Shown here one piece after another: positions 8,238 to 17,372 of a stretch of DNA of 64,000 bases; within the stretch, counting starts at the first letter, position 1, and the number at the start of each line of letters is the position of its first letter. A program made the position numbers and the translations under genes. Below the pieces are notes generated by a model. That model was not told where the DNA came from. It searched no databases and saw only the letters and a list, made by a program, of their open reading frames with translations. The DNA is from Candidatus Methanomethylophilus sp. 1R26 (GTDB lineage: Archaea; Thermoplasmatota; Thermoplasmata; Methanomassiliicoccales; Methanomethylophilaceae), in contig NZ_LOPS01000037.1 of the NCBI RefSeq assembly GCF_001481295.1, positions 1-64,000 on the forward strand, given 5' to 3'.

Positions 8238-8402
8238 ATGGAAGACGTTTTGTGCAACATCGAACTGGTCAAGGACAACAACTACTTCATCGCCAGGATC
8301 CAGAGCGAGTACAACGGCACCCGCGAGTACAAATCCTCGAACATCGAGGAGGTCCTCGAGCAGATGACGATGGACCTGCAGGAAGAGTTCGACTCCGCCT
8401 GA
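8238..8402 (+). CDS. Small conserved-looking protein, 54 aa
   Basis: The ORF encodes 54 residues starting MEDVLCNIELVKDNNYFIAR and ending EEFDSA. GAGGTG lies six bases before the ATG, and a UPF0147 gene follows 15 bases after its stop, so the two form a unit behind one TATA box. The sequence suggests a short beta-beta-alpha fold. I do not recognise a family. Codon use is typical of the genome. Confidence 0.7.
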   Translation: MEDVLCNIELVKDNNYFIARIQSEYNGTREYKSSNIEEVLEQMTMDLQEEFDSA

Positions 8403-8417
8403 TGGGGAGGGAATCTT

Positions 8418-8693
8418 ATGGCGAACGAGATCAAGATGGTATGCGACGAAATGGACATGCTCGCTGAGGACACTACGATCCCCAGGAACATCAGGCGCAG
8501 CGCCCAGGAGGCCAAGAACAACCTCCTGAACGAGAAATACGCCCTCGACGTCCGCTGCGCAGGCGCCATGAACGTCCTCAGCGACCTCACCGGCGACAGC
8601 AACATGCCGATGCAGGCATACACCCTCATCCTCCAGATCCTCAGCCAGCTTGAGAAGATCTCGAAGGACTACGACGCCTCCAAGGGCAACTGA
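8418..8693 (+). CDS. UPF0147 family protein
   Basis: This 91-residue all-helical protein has the family pattern: DTTIPRNIRRSAQEAKN, then the LTGDSNMPMQAYTLIL segment and a helical C-terminus. UPF0147 is conserved across archaea without an assigned function. A strong T-run terminator follows the stop. Confidence 0.92.
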   Translation: MANEIKMVCDEMDMLAEDTTIPRNIRRSAQEAKNNLLNEKYALDVRCAGAMNVLSDLTGDSNMPMQAYTLILQILSQLEKISKDYDASKGN

Positions 8694-8721
8694 TCGGTCC
8701 TGACATAAAGGACCGGCCACC

Positions 8722-8756
8722 GGCCGCGGCGGGAGACCGCTGCGGCCTTTTTTTTT
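8722..8756 (+). terminator. Intrinsic-type terminator
   Basis: An 11-bp GC-rich stem with one wobble pair and a GAGA loop (8722-8747) is followed by nine T residues. Confidence 0.8.
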
Positions 8757-8806
8757 CTTAATTTTTCCGCGTATGAGCGGGACCGGCCGCAGGGGCCTGC
8801 CCGCCC

Positions 8807-9373
8807 TCACTTCTTGAGGAAACCGAGGAAGTTCTGGAATATCTCGGCCCCGTGCTCGGTGTTCTCCACCTCAGGGTGGAACTGGACGCCGTAGCGCTTC
8901 AGGGAGTCGTTGGCGACGCCCTCCACGGGGCAGTTCTCGGAGGACGCAGTGAGCCTGAACCCCTCGGGGACCTGCTTGACCTCGTCGTTGTGAGAGCAGA
9001 CGACCGTGAACTCGTCCGGGAGGCCAGCGAAGAGATCGGAGTGGTCCTTCACGCTCAGCTTCACCTCCCCGAACTCGGGGACCTTGGCGGGGCCGAGCTC
9101 GGAACCGAAATGCTGGCACATGAACTGCATCCCGGCGCATATCCCCAGGATCGGATAGTCCGCCTTGTCGAGGTAATCGCCGTTGAACCCCATCCTGTTG
9201 GTGTCGCAGGCGACGCTGGGCGCTCCGCCGGACAGGAGCAGGCCGTCGAGGCCGCGGAGCTCGTCGAACGGGGTGTTGTTGGGGACGATCTTCGTCTCCA
9301 CGCGCAGGTACTTCAGAACGCGCCATTCGCGGTGGGTCCACTGACCCCCGTTGTCGACGACATACACCTTCAT
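8807..9373 (-). CDS. guaAA: GMP synthase, glutamine amidotransferase subunit
   Basis: This 188-residue class I glutamine amidotransferase supplies ammonia to the separate GuaA ATP-pyrophosphatase subunit for XMP to GMP. The catalytic Cys is in ILGICAGMQFM (about residue 75). The His-Glu pair is in YGVQFHPEVENTEHG near the C-terminus. The start is MKVYVVDNGGQW, with six extra in-frame codons upstream judged not native. The ATPase subunit lies about 1.2 kb away on the same strand, separated by an oppositely oriented gene. Confidence 0.95.
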   Translation of the reverse strand: MKVYVVDNGGQWTHREWRVLKYLRVETKIVPNNTPFDELRGLDGLLLSGGAPSVACDTNRMGFNGDYLDKADYPILGICAGMQFMCQHFGSELGPAKVPEFGEVKLSVKDHSDLFAGLPDEFTVVCSHNDEVKQVPEGFRLTASSENCPVEGVANDSLKRYGVQFHPEVENTEHGAEIFQNFLGFLKK

Positions 9374-9508
9374 GGGGCGGTGATTCCCCATCTTGGCTTA
9401 TAATCCTAATGACGGAAGCGGAAGAGCTCTGCAGAAGGATGGTCCCCGCCTCTGTCCGCGGGCAATGTTTTTCACAGTGTCAGGCAATCTCTGTGCTGAG
9501 GCTGTAAC

Positions 9509-10495
9509 ATGGTCAAGCAGACGGCGGGGAGGGATGCTCTGGGGGATTTCGCCCCCAAATTCGCGGAACTGAACGATGACGTGCTCTTCGGAGAGGCATG
9601 GTCGAGGGAGAACAAGCTCTCCCTGCGCGACCGCTCCATCGTCACGGTGACCGCCCTGATGTCCAAGGGTATCCTCGACGAATCCCTGAAGTACCACATC
9701 GCCAACGCCAGGAAGAACGGCGTCACCGCCGGCGAGATGGCGGAGATCCTCACGCACGCGGCGTTCTACGCCGGATGGCCGAACGCCTGGGGCGCGTTCA
9801 GGTACGCCAAGGAGGTCTACGCCGACGATATCCAGAAGGCCAAGGCCGGGAAGCCCGCCCAGAAGGACTACTCCTATACCCAGGAGGACCTGAGGTACTT
9901 CCTGGAGAACATGAAGCCCGGGACGCTGATCAAGCTGAGGTCTCGCATGTGCGTCATCATGAACAGGGTCAGCCGGGAGACCATGGGGCTCTGCATGAAG
10001 CTCAACGACGGCTTCAAGACCGCCGACGAGCGCCGCGCCGAGTTCTCCAAGATCGTCGGCTACAAGGTGGACCCCGGGTTCAGGGTCTTCCCGCCGTTCT
10101 ACTCCGACTTCGGGAAGAACATACACCTCGGGAAGAACGATTTCATCAACACCAGCTGCCACTTCCAGGACCAGGGCGGGATCTACCTCGGCGACCATGT
10201 GCTCATCGGCCACTCGGTGACGCTGGCCACCATCAACCATATCCAGGACCCGGCGAAGAGGGGCGACACCGTCTGCTACCCGATCACCATCGGGAACAAC
10301 GTGTGGATCGGCGCCAACTCCACCGTCGTCGGGGGCGTCACCATCGGCGACGGGGCGATCATCGCCGCCGGCGCGGTGGTCACCAAGGACGTTCCCCCGT
10401 ACACCGTGTACGGCGGGGTCCCGGCCAAGTTCATCAAGAACGTCGATATGGATGAGGAAGAGCGTCTGCAGCTGAAACCTCAGCCGAAGGATTGA
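9509..10495 (+). CDS. Carboxymuconolactone decarboxylase-like domain fused to hexapeptide acetyltransferase
   Basis: The 328-residue protein joins two folds. Residues 1 to about 105 are a CMD/AhpD-like helical domain ([20 protein letters not shown] and [20 protein letters not shown]), without the CxxC of true AhpD. Residues from about 130 onward are a maltose/galactoside O-acetyltransferase with left-handed beta helix repeats ([20 protein letters not shown]), catalytic-type His in TINH, and the end motif [12 protein letters not shown]. Substrate and acceptor are unknown. It stands alone between the two GMP synthase genes with opposite orientation. The whole fusion lies in one unbroken frame. 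Confidence 0.85.
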   Translation: MVKQTAGRDALGDFAPKFAELNDDVLFGEAWSRENKLSLRDRSIVTVTALMSKGILDESLKYHIANARKNGVTAGEMAEILTHAAFYAGWPNAWGAFRYAKEVYADDIQKAKAGKPAQKDYSYTQEDLRYFLENMKPGTLIKLRSRMCVIMNRVSRETMGLCMKLNDGFKTADERRAEFSKIVGYKVDPGFRVFPPFYSDFGKNIHLGKNDFINTSCHFQDQGGIYLGDHVLIGHSVTLATINHIQDPAKRGDTVCYPITIGNNVWIGANSTVVGGVTIGDGAIIAAGAVVTKDVPPYTVYGGVPAKFIKNVDMDEEERLQLKPQPKD

Positions 10496-10583
10496 ACCGG
10501 TCACTGGCCGCCGTCTCTGTATCTTTTCCGATAAAAGGACGATGAACGGGGCCCGCAGAGGGCCCCGGAAATGTTTCCGGACT

Positions 10584-11545
10584 TCACTCCCACTCGATGG
10601 TCGCCGGCGGCTTGCTGGTGATGTCGTAGACCACGCGGTTCACCTGGCTCTTCATCTCGTCGGTGATCCTCGACGAGATCCTCCTGAGGAGGGCTATGGG
10701 CAGGGAGGAGAAGTTGGCGGTCATGCCGTCGACAGAGTCCACGGCGCGGACCGCCACGGTGTACCCGTAGGCGCGCCTGTCCCCCTGGACCCCGACCGAC
10801 CTGGTGGGCAGGAGCACGGCGAAGTACTGCCAGGGGCGGACGGCCTCGCCGCTGCCCACAGACTTCATGATCTCGTCCTCGACGATGAAGCAGGCGTTGC
10901 GGACGATCTCCACCTTCTCGGGGGTGACCTCGCCGAGGCACCTGATGGCCAGGGCCGGCCCGGGGAAGGGCTGCCTCTCGGAGGCCTCGACACCGAGCTT
11001 CCTGGCCACGGCGCGGACCTCGTCCTTGTAAAGGTCGCGGAGAGGCTCGACGAGGGACATGTTCATGTCCTTCGGGAGACCGCCGACGTGTGGTGGGACT
11101 TGATGGTGTCCCTGACCCCGTCGCCGCTCTCGATCCAGTCCGGGGCGATGGTGCCCTGGAGCAGGTGCGTGGCCCCGAAGTTCTTCGCGTACCTCTCGAA
11201 GACCCTGATGAACTTCTCGCCGATGATCTTCCTCTTCTGCTCCGGGTCGGTGACCCCTTTCAGGGCGCCGAAGTACTCGTCGGCGGCACGGGCGACAGCG
11301 TAGTTGATGCCCATGTGCTTCATCATGGCCTCGACCTCCTCGGTCTCGCCCTTCCTCATGAGCCCGCTGTCCACATAGACCGCCAGCAGGCGGTCCCCGA
11401 TGGCCTTCGAGGCGAGAGTGGCGGTGACCATGGAGTCGACCCCTCCGGAGCAGGCGATGATCGCCTTCCCGGGTGCCGGGATCTGCTCCTTGATAGAAGC
11501 GATGGCCTCGTCGATGAACTCCTGCTCGTCGAAGAATCCCGACAT
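10584..11545 (-). CDS. guaAB: GMP synthase, ATP-pyrophosphatase subunit (one frameshift)
   Basis: The PP-loop signature [17 protein letters not shown] starts at about residue 29. The C-terminal dimerisation domain runs through [15 protein letters not shown] and ends in KPPATIEWE, as in GuaA. It adenylates XMP and uses ammonia from the amidotransferase subunit. The frame breaks near 11090 after IKSHH. Restoring one A gives [20 protein letters not shown], the conserved family sequence. Start ATG 11545 overlaps the purE stop (TGATG), so the two purine genes are coupled. Confidence 0.93.
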
Positions 11546-12030
11546 CACTCCACCTTCCTGGCTTCCTCGGCGACGGCCTCGGAGTCCCTCTCGACCTTGG
11601 CGGCCATGGCCTCCCTGTCGTCCTTCAGCTTCTGAGCGAGGGCAGGGTCGGAAAGTGCCAGGATCTCCACGGCAAGGGTAGCGGCGTTGTCGCCGCGGTC
11701 CATGCCCACGCAGGCCACGGGGATCCCCGGGGGCATCTGCACGATGCTGAGGAGGGCGTCGTAGTTCAGTGCGCCGCTGGCAGGGACACCGATGACGGGC
11801 TTGACCGTGAAGCTGGCGATCACTCCCGGCAGGGCGGCGGAGAGCCCGGCGACGGAGATGAAAACATCCGCGTCGGAACCGGTGACGAGCTTCTCCACCC
11901 TTGCGGGCGTGCGGTGCGCCGATGCGACAGCGATATCGTAGGCCACGCCGTATTTCTTGAGGACTTTGATCGCCTTCTCCGCTACTGGGAAATCAGACTT
12001 GCTCCCGGTGATGATGAAGACCTTTGACAT
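11545..12030 (-). CDS. purE: 5-(carboxyamino)imidazole ribonucleotide mutase PurE
   Basis: This 161-residue protein carries [15 protein letters not shown] at the N-terminus, then SAHRTPARV (catalytic His) and the substrate loop [12 protein letters not shown]. The SAHRTP form is that of class I mutases acting on N5-CAIR in purine synthesis. It is translationally coupled to the downstream GMP synthase subunit. I chose MSKVFIITG because the eight preceding in-frame codons lack conservation. Confidence 0.94.
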   Translation of the reverse strand: MSKVFIITGSKSDFPVAEKAIKVLKKYGVAYDIAVASAHRTPARVEKLVTGSDADVFISVAGLSAALPGVIASFTVKPVIGVPASGALNYDALLSIVQMPPGIPVACVGMDRGDNAATLAVEILALSDPALAQKLKDDREAMAAKVERDSEAVAEEARKVE

Positions 12031-12087
12031 ATGCTGAGAGCACCAGCGACGCAATAGTTAATCATTGCGCGCAGCGGCGCATGGCGT

Positions 12088-12936
12088 TCAGGGCCTGAAC
12101 TCCAGCCGGCAGATGTTCATATTCATCGCCCTGTCGAAGAACCGGCACATGAGCCTCATGCCTGCAGGGACGCCTTCGGACTTCAGATCAACGTAACCTC
12201 CCAGGTACCTCCTGGACGATACCGATATCCTGTCGGACCAGCCGCCGATCTCCGATACCGGGTCGCTGATGCAGAAATACCCGCTGATATCGCTGATGCC
12301 CATGTTCTCCAGCGTCTTCTTCATCAGCAGCCTCTGCCCGGTCCTGCCGACGGTGTCGAAGACCAGGCGCCCGCCGGGGAACGCTTCCAGGAGCCTGAGG
12401 ACGAGGTCCCTGACCTCCCCGGCTCTGAAATAGTGGAAGACCCCGGCAGCGAACAGGAACACGCCTTCCTCCGGCTCGATCTCCTTTATCCAGGAGGGGT
12501 CGCTGAGGTCCGCGGCGATGTTCGTCTCCCTCCCCATGGGCGGGAGCAGTTCGTTCCTTATCCCGATGACATCGGGGCGGTCGATGTTGTACAGCCTCAT
12601 CTTCCCGTTATCGCCGATCAGCGGCGTCTGATCGAGCCCGCACCCCATGTTCACCACGAATGCCCCCGGATGCAGTTCCAGATAGGCCTTCATCTCCTCC
12701 AGGATGTCCCTGGGGCGGAGGATCCCCTCCAGGGCGCCGAACCGCCATGCGGCGGTGCGCTTCTTCTTATCGAGTTCGGCGAAATCATAATCCAGACGGC
12801 CGGCCGCGGCGGCCGAGTACGGGTCATCGAGTATCCCGGGGTAAAGCTCGCTCCCCAGCTTCCTCCCGTAGAGAGGGATGATCAGGGTCTCCTGCACAGT
12901 GTTCTCGGCGATATGGTATCTCTCCATTCGGTTCAC
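12088..12936 (-). CDS. Leucine carboxyl methyltransferase-family SAM-dependent methyltransferase
   Basis: The 282-residue protein has the COG3315-type Rossmann methyltransferase: motif I is FVVNMGCGLDQTPL (about 93-106), an acidic residue follows in YNIDRPDVIGIRN, and there is a motif IV-like FLFAAGVFHYFR. Such enzymes methylate carboxyl or hydroxyl groups of small molecules or proteins. The substrate here is unknown. The start is ATG 12936 or ATG 12927. It is monocistronic. Confidence 0.82.
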   Translation of the reverse strand: MNRMERYHIAENTVQETLIIPLYGRKLGSELYPGILDDPYSAAAAGRLDYDFAELDKKKRTAAWRFGALEGILRPRDILEEMKAYLELHPGAFVVNMGCGLDQTPLIGDNGKMRLYNIDRPDVIGIRNELLPPMGRETNIAADLSDPSWIKEIEPEEGVFLFAAGVFHYFRAGEVRDLVLRLLEAFPGGRLVFDTVGRTGQRLLMKKTLENMGISDISGYFCISDPVSEIGGWSDRISVSSRRYLGGYVDLKSEGVPAGMRLMCRFFDRAMNMNICRLEFRP

Positions 12937-13124
12937 CAGTTCCCGCGATCCCTTTCCGTCCCCTCCGGGCCGCGCGGCCTCTGTGCAGGAGGGGGCGGAC
13001 AGCGCCCTTCCGGCTGCTCCGAAGGATGTGCAAGCATGCGCGCCGCGGACTCGCGGCGCATTGCCTGCCGGCTGAATACCGTTCTGAGTACTATTAGTTT
13101 ATCCTAAATCTCGAACGGCAGCGA
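12937..13124. other. Intergenic region with perfect GC hairpin
   Basis: GCGCCGCG and CGCGGCGC arms (13040-13059) enclose a GACT loop. A TATA-like GATAAACTAATAG stretch (minus strand, about 13088-13102) may serve the methyltransferase gene. I see no coding sequence. Confidence 0.4.
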
Positions 13125-14329
13125 TCAGAAGGTCCCCGGATCATCCGCGCCGATGAGCCAGTCCATCACATTGACGATCTCTATCCCGTTTTCCGTCCCG
13201 AGACCCAGACGATCCAAGGTCAAGATGGTCTTAGGGAAATTGTCGCCGACAGACGACAGCGGCCTCAGTTCCCTTTCACGAGCCTCCTGCGGCATCATCG
13301 ATAGGCAGACCTGGTAATATTCCACCCTGCCGTTCCTCATAGCCGTGAAATCGATCTCTCTGTCGCGGTAACTCCCTACATGTACAGTATACCCCCGCCT
13401 CAGCAGTTCCAGGTACACAGTGTTCTCCAGCGGGCGGCTGATATCGGTGCCTTCGGCCCCTATGAGAGCGGCATTGCGCAGGCCGAGATCGGAGGCATAG
13501 AACTTCGCATTCGTCTTCAGTATCCTCTTGCCGATGATGTCATAACGTTCGGCACGGCGGAACAGGAATGCCTCCTCGAGCTTTCCGACATAACGGTTTA
13601 CTGTGACCGGCCCAATGCCGATGGCTTTGGCAATCATATCCGTGTTCGTGATATTGCCGATATTGCTGTACAGGAATCTCGCTATGGCGCGGAGAGTGTT
13701 GGCATCTCCTGTGCCTAGGCGCGCGAGAACGTCGTCTACAAGCACGGTATTGAATATCCCTGTGAGCTGCGCACGGCAGAATTCCTCGCCGCGGGATGGG
13801 TCGACCTCGGGGAGCGCTCCGAAACGCAGGTATTCGGAGAACCTGCGTTCATTGTCGCCAGGATGCAGTTCCAGGTATTCCGGGAACGAAAACGGAAGGA
13901 TCGCTATTTCCACAAACCTGCCGGCGATGTGCGTGGCGAGTTCGGATGACAGCAGTTTAGAGTTGGAACCTGTTATATACACATCGCAGCGGCCGGTGTT
14001 GATCAGATGGGATACGGACTTCTCCCACCCCGCGACGTCTGAATCTCATCGAGGAATACGTATTTCCTGCCGCTCTTGCCGATCCTTTCCAAAAGCGCAC
14101 GGTCCAATTCATCTGAGGTGCCTACATCTCTGAATTCGAAAGTCTCGAAGTTCATCTTGATGATGTCCTTCGGATCGGTACCGCCGGAGATCAGATCGGA
14201 GATATACTGGTCCAGCAGCGTAGATTTGCCGACGCGCCTCATGCCTGTGACGACCTTGACGACATCGGTCAGGTCCTTTCCTGACCTGAGCCTGTCCAGA
14301 TATCTTTCCCTGATGACCTCCTTCTGCAT
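13125..14329 (-). CDS. AAA-family ATPase with DUF4143 domain (one frameshift)
   Basis: This is the second AAA_14/DUF4143 ATPase of the window. Walker A is VVTGMRRVGKSTLLDQY and Walker B is KYVFLDEIQ. The sensor-like VYITGSNSKLLSSELAT follows, and a C-terminal domain contains a degenerate nuclease-like REIDFTA. The frame breaks near 14033 after DEIQ. One added G gives DVAGWEKSVSHLINTGRCDV, which restores the family sequence. ATG 14329 (MQKEVIRERYLDRL) is my preferred start. ATG 14368 and 14380 are in frame but lie within palindromes. The gene is lower in GC than the core genes and is a likely mobile accessory gene. Confidence 0.82.
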
Positions 14330-14346
14330 ACGGGGGTATGATGCGA

Positions 14347-14378
14347 TTTCAATTGAAAAAGTTTTCATTGATGAAAAC
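14347..14378 (-). promoter_or_regulatory. Two palindromes at the ATPase promoter, putative operator
   Basis: TTTCAATTGAAA (14347-14358) is a perfect palindrome. GTTTTCAT and ATGAAAAC (14361-14378) form a perfect inverted repeat with a two-base centre. A related ATTGATGAAA recurs near 14405. They lie just before the preferred start of the ATPase gene. A binding protein is not identified. Confidence 0.45.
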
Positions 14379-14661
14379 ATTTCCGATGAATTTGAATTTG
14401 TTTTATTGATGAAAGAATTTTACGTGAAATATGTCTTCTGCAATGCCCTTCCGGAAGAAATGGGATGCATGCATACGCTCCGAAAATTCACAGCCCGAAC
14501 GCTGCGAAATCAGAGCGCTCAGTCATCAAGACCCAGACATCTAGCAGGCGGACATTTGCAGCAAGAATCCGTTCCCATTCATGGGCTGCATAGTCCGACA
14601 GAGCCGGACCCGCGATGAAGAGCAGAACGCTCGAGAACAGGAGAAAAATTCAAAGAAGGAA
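14379..14661. other. Intergenic, AT-rich then mixed, no gene seen
   Basis: About 280 bases without a supportable coding sequence. The first 60 bases are AT-rich and contain the recurring ATTGATGAAA word. I found no tRNA-like or repeated structure in the rest. Confidence 0.4.
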
Positions 14662-14688
14662 GGGGACCGGCCCGGAGGCCGGGCCCCG
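14662..14688 (-). terminator. Terminator of the small membrane protein gene
   Basis: A GGGG/CCCC plus CCGGCC/GGCCGG stem with a single A-G mismatch and a CGGA loop is followed on the minus strand by TTCCTTCTTTGAATTTTTC. Confidence 0.6.
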
Positions 14689-14698
14689 CTGAATCGGT

Positions 14699-15007
14699 TC
14701 AGCTTTTGAGAAGTGCGACCAGGAAGATCCCGACAGCGATCAGCGCGCCGATGAGGATTCCGATCAGGTTGACAAGGGCATCGTAGAAGACATCCCAAGC
14801 CGCCACATCGCAGAAGGGCTCGACATCGCTCCAAGCAATCATGTAGAGCCATGCGAAGCCGATGATGAGGCCCGCAAGGGTGAGGATGATGCCGTACGCC
14901 TTGTTCTTGCCTTTCCCGAAGTACGCGGAGAAGATGCCCGCCGCAATGGCCACCACGGCGAACGCGATGACGATCACCGTGATGAATTCCCAGATGGTCC
15001 AATCCAT
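14699..15007 (-). CDS. Small integral membrane protein, 102 aa
   Basis: Three hydrophobic helices are visible: about residues 6-28 (FITVIVIAFAVVAIAAGIFS), 37-58 (AYGIILTLAGLIIGFAWLYM) and 78-100 (LIGILIGALIAVGIFLVALL). A short Lys-rich loop and an acidic loop link them. I recognise no family. It has its own TATA element (CCTTTTTATGG, minus strand near 15075-15085) and a terminator, so it is a single-gene unit. Confidence 0.7.
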   Translation of the reverse strand: MDWTIWEFITVIVIAFAVVAIAAGIFSAYFGKGKNKAYGIILTLAGLIIGFAWLYMIAWSDVEPFCDVAAWDVFYDALVNLIGILIGALIAVGIFLVALLKS

Positions 15008-15205
15008 AATTCAGCCTCCGATTCAGAGGATGCCCGCGGGCACCCGAATGTACGGATGATGCAGGTTTACCATAAAAAGGTTTATGGGTTTGTCCAACAG
15101 ACCAGCCTGACAGTCTGACAGGGCCCGCACGTATGCCTCCGGCAGCGCCGGACGGGAGCGGGACAGCCCCTGCTGGATGGTCATGGATTACCCATCCCAG
15201 TCGCT

Positions 15206-15279
15206 CTTCGAATTTCGAAGAAATTGGATTTGCTTAATATATCGGAAGAGTGTTCATAATTAAACGAATCCGATATATT
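15206..15279 (+). promoter_or_regulatory. Inverted repeats in the gar1-tfb promoter region
   Basis: CTTCGAA-T-TTCGAAG (15206-15220) is a perfect inverted repeat. AATATATCGGA (15236-15246) and TCCGATATATT (15269-15279) form an 11-bp inverted repeat with 22 bases between. A TATA-like CCTAAATATAGGG follows at about 15301. The arrangement suggests operators for the gar1-tfb unit. The rest of 15008-15205 holds no gene. Confidence 0.45.
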
Positions 15280-15327
15280 CAAATAGAAGGGCATCATATG
15301 CCTAAATATAGGGTTTTTGGAGGTTTC

Positions 15328-15699
15328 ATGAATTTTTCGGGCACAGTCCAAGGCGTGAACTCCGAGGGGCGCATCATCGCCAGATGCGAGGAAGCTCCCG
15401 ACATCGGCTCCCGCGTGACGGATTCCCGGAAGAGGATAGTGGGGACGGTCAAACGCGTGTTCGGCCCGGTCGACGGGCCGTACGCATCGATCGCTCCTGC
15501 GGCCGACATACCCAGAGAAACATTCGCCGAGGGCGCCAAGCTGTACTTCGGCGGCACAGATCCGAGGAGAAGAAATGCCAAAAAACAGAGAAGAGACCGA
15601 GGAAATCAAAGTCTGTCCCGAGTGCGGAAGCCACCATCTGGTGCGCGACTACGAGAGGGGAGAACTGGTATGCGAGGACTGCGGTCTCGTGCTCGATGA
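15328..15699 (+). CDS. gar1: H/ACA RNP component Gar1
   Basis: Gar1 binds Cbf5 in the pseudouridylation complex. The core is [18 protein letters not shown] followed by the signature [20 protein letters not shown] (about residues 31-55). Start ATG 15328 has GGAGG five bases upstream. The conserved core ends near residue 85. The frame then continues with a basic Arg-rich tail that overlaps the tfb gene by 125 bp before a TGA. The tail could be native or could reflect a sequence error, so the 3' end is uncertain. Confidence 0.8.
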   Translation: MNFSGTVQGVNSEGRIIARCEEAPDIGSRVTDSRKRIVGTVKRVFGPVDGPYASIAPAADIPRETFAEGAKLYFGGTDPRRRNAKKQRRDRGNQSLSRVRKPPSGARLREGRTGMRGLRSRAR

Positions 15700-16507
15700 C
15701 CAGTTCATCGACCAGGGGCCCGAGTGGAGGGCCTTCGACGTGGAGCAGGGAGAGAAAAGGGCCCGTACCGGGTCCCCCATGACCTACACCATCCACGACA
15801 AGGGTCTGTCGACTGAGATCTCCTGGAAGAACAAGGACAGTTACGGCAAGAGCATCCCCACCAGGAACCGTGCCCAGCTGTACAGGCTGAGGAAATGGCA
15901 GCGCAGGATCCGCGTCTCGAACGCGACCGAGAGGAACCTCGCTTACGCCCTCTCCGAGCTCGACAGGATGGCGTCCGCCATGGGCCTCCCCAGGAACGTC
16001 AGGGAGACCGCCGCCATGATCTACAGGAAAGCGGTCAACAAGAACCTCATCAGGGGAAGGTCCATCGAGGGCGTCGTCGCAGCATCCCTCTACGCCGCCT
16101 GCAGGCAGTGCGGGGTCCCCAGGACGCTCGACGAGGTCGCCGGCTCCTCCAGGGTCGGAAGGAAGGAGATCGGGAGGACCTACAGGTTCATGACCAGGGA
16201 GCTCAAGCTCAAGCTCATGCCCACCAAGCCCCAGGACTATGTCCAGAGGTTCTGCTCCGAGCTCAAGCTGAGCGGAGAAGTGCAGACCAAGGCCGCCGAT
16301 ATCCTCAAGGACGCCTCCGAGAAGGAGCTCACCTCCGGGAGAGGACCGACCGGGGTCGCCGCCGCGGCCATCTACATCTCCTCGATCCTGTGCAACGAGC
16401 GCAGGACCCAGAGGGAGGTGGCCGATGTCGCCGGCGTGACCGAGGTCACCATCAGGAACAGGTACAAGGAGCTCACCGAGAAGCTCGGCATCGAGATCCA
16501 GCTCTGA
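15575..16507 (+). CDS. tfb: Transcription initiation factor TFB
   Basis: TFB bridges TBP-bound TATA DNA and RNA polymerase. Residues 14-37 form the zinc ribbon (CPEC and CEDC). The B-finger/linker region contains [15 protein letters not shown]. Two cyclin repeats follow (about 110-205 and 210-305), with [18 protein letters not shown] and [20 protein letters not shown] as repeat signatures. The recognition-helix residues [11 protein letters not shown] lie near the C-terminus. The length of 310 is normal. A separate, shorter TFB-like gene lies 865 bases downstream. Confidence 0.97.
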   Translation: MPKNREETEEIKVCPECGSHHLVRDYERGELVCEDCGLVLDDQFIDQGPEWRAFDVEQGEKRARTGSPMTYTIHDKGLSTEISWKNKDSYGKSIPTRNRAQLYRLRKWQRRIRVSNATERNLAYALSELDRMASAMGLPRNVRETAAMIYRKAVNKNLIRGRSIEGVVAASLYAACRQCGVPRTLDEVAGSSRVGRKEIGRTYRFMTRELKLKLMPTKPQDYVQRFCSELKLSGEVQTKAADILKDASEKELTSGRGPTGVAAAAIYISSILCNERRTQREVADVAGVTEVTIRNRYKELTEKLGIEIQL

Positions 16508-16598
16508 AACCCCTCCCCCCTCAGCCCAGAGGGGCTCCGGCCGCTGTGCCAGCAGTTCAGCGGCATCCGGCCGGGCATCGTTTTCTATCCCTTCCGCC

Positions 16599-17342
16599 AT
16601 GGCGCACGCATGCACGGGGGAAGGCTGCATCATCTGTGGGAAGGAGCTCATTTATTCGACGGAGGAGAGGGACGCCGTCTGCTCGATATGCGGGAAGAAG
16701 ACGAGAACGTCCATATGGTGCCCGGAAGGCCATTATGTGTGCGACGACTGCTGCCGCGCACCTTCCCGGGCGGCCGTCGTCAGGGCCTGCCTGGAATCGG
16801 AAGAGAAGGACCCGGTAAAGCTGGCGGAGTCGATCATGCACAATCCGTCGGTCTGCATGCACGGGCCGGAGCACCACATACTGGACGCCTGCGCCCTAGC
16901 GGCCGCCTACAGGAACTGCGGAGGGAAGATAGACCTGGAGAGCGCGCTCAGGGAGCTGGTATCCAGGATGTCGGCCGTCCCGGGAGGGGTCTGCGGGAGG
17001 TACGGCTGCTGCGGGTCCGCCGTCGCCTGCGGCGCGTTCGTCAGCACCGTCACCGGCACCACCCCTCTCAGCGGGAGCACCTGGGCGCTGGCCAACCGCA
17101 TGACGTCGGAATGCCTCGCGGCGGTCGGAAGCATCGGAGGACCCAGATGCTGCAAGAGGGACTCCTTCCTCAGCCTCGGCGCGGCCGCCCGCTTCATCAC
17201 GGAGAACATGGGGGTCCCCATGCCCTCGTCGGTCCCCGTATGCATGTTCAGCGCGAGGAACGCCCAGTGCCTGGGCGAGGCCTGCCCGTTCAATCCGGGG
17301 CACGGACGCAGGCGAACGAACCCGCAGGTGGGTTTTATCTAG
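16599..17342 (+). CDS. DUF5714 cysteine-rich protein
   Basis: The 247-residue protein has Cys pairs at the N-terminus (CIICGKEL, CSICGKK, CDDCC), a metal-binding or redox arrangement. The DUF5714 core has GVCGRYGCCGSAVACGAF and GGPRCCKRDSFLSL, and it ends in CLGEACPFNP. Its role is unknown. It ends with TAG, very rare in this window. Two TAG codons (17340-17342 and 17355-17357) and no other stop separate it from the next gene in the same frame. A TATA-like GGTTTTATC covers its last codons, so the next gene probably has its own promoter. Confidence 0.8.
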   Translation: MAHACTGEGCIICGKELIYSTEERDAVCSICGKKTRTSIWCPEGHYVCDDCCRAPSRAAVVRACLESEEKDPVKLAESIMHNPSVCMHGPEHHILDACALAAAYRNCGGKIDLESALRELVSRMSAVPGGVCGRYGCCGSAVACGAFVSTVTGTTPLSGSTWALANRMTSECLAAVGSIGGPRCCKRDSFLSLGAAARFITENMGVPMPSSVPVCMFSARNAQCLGEACPFNPGHGRRRTNPQVGFI

Positions 17343-17372
17343 ATACCCAGATATTAGGAGGGCAGTGATACC

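Noticed and set aside
11060-11100. GMP synthase ATPase split into two genes
   Set aside because: Restoring one A gives the conserved SHHNVGGLP sequence across the junction, so it is one gene.
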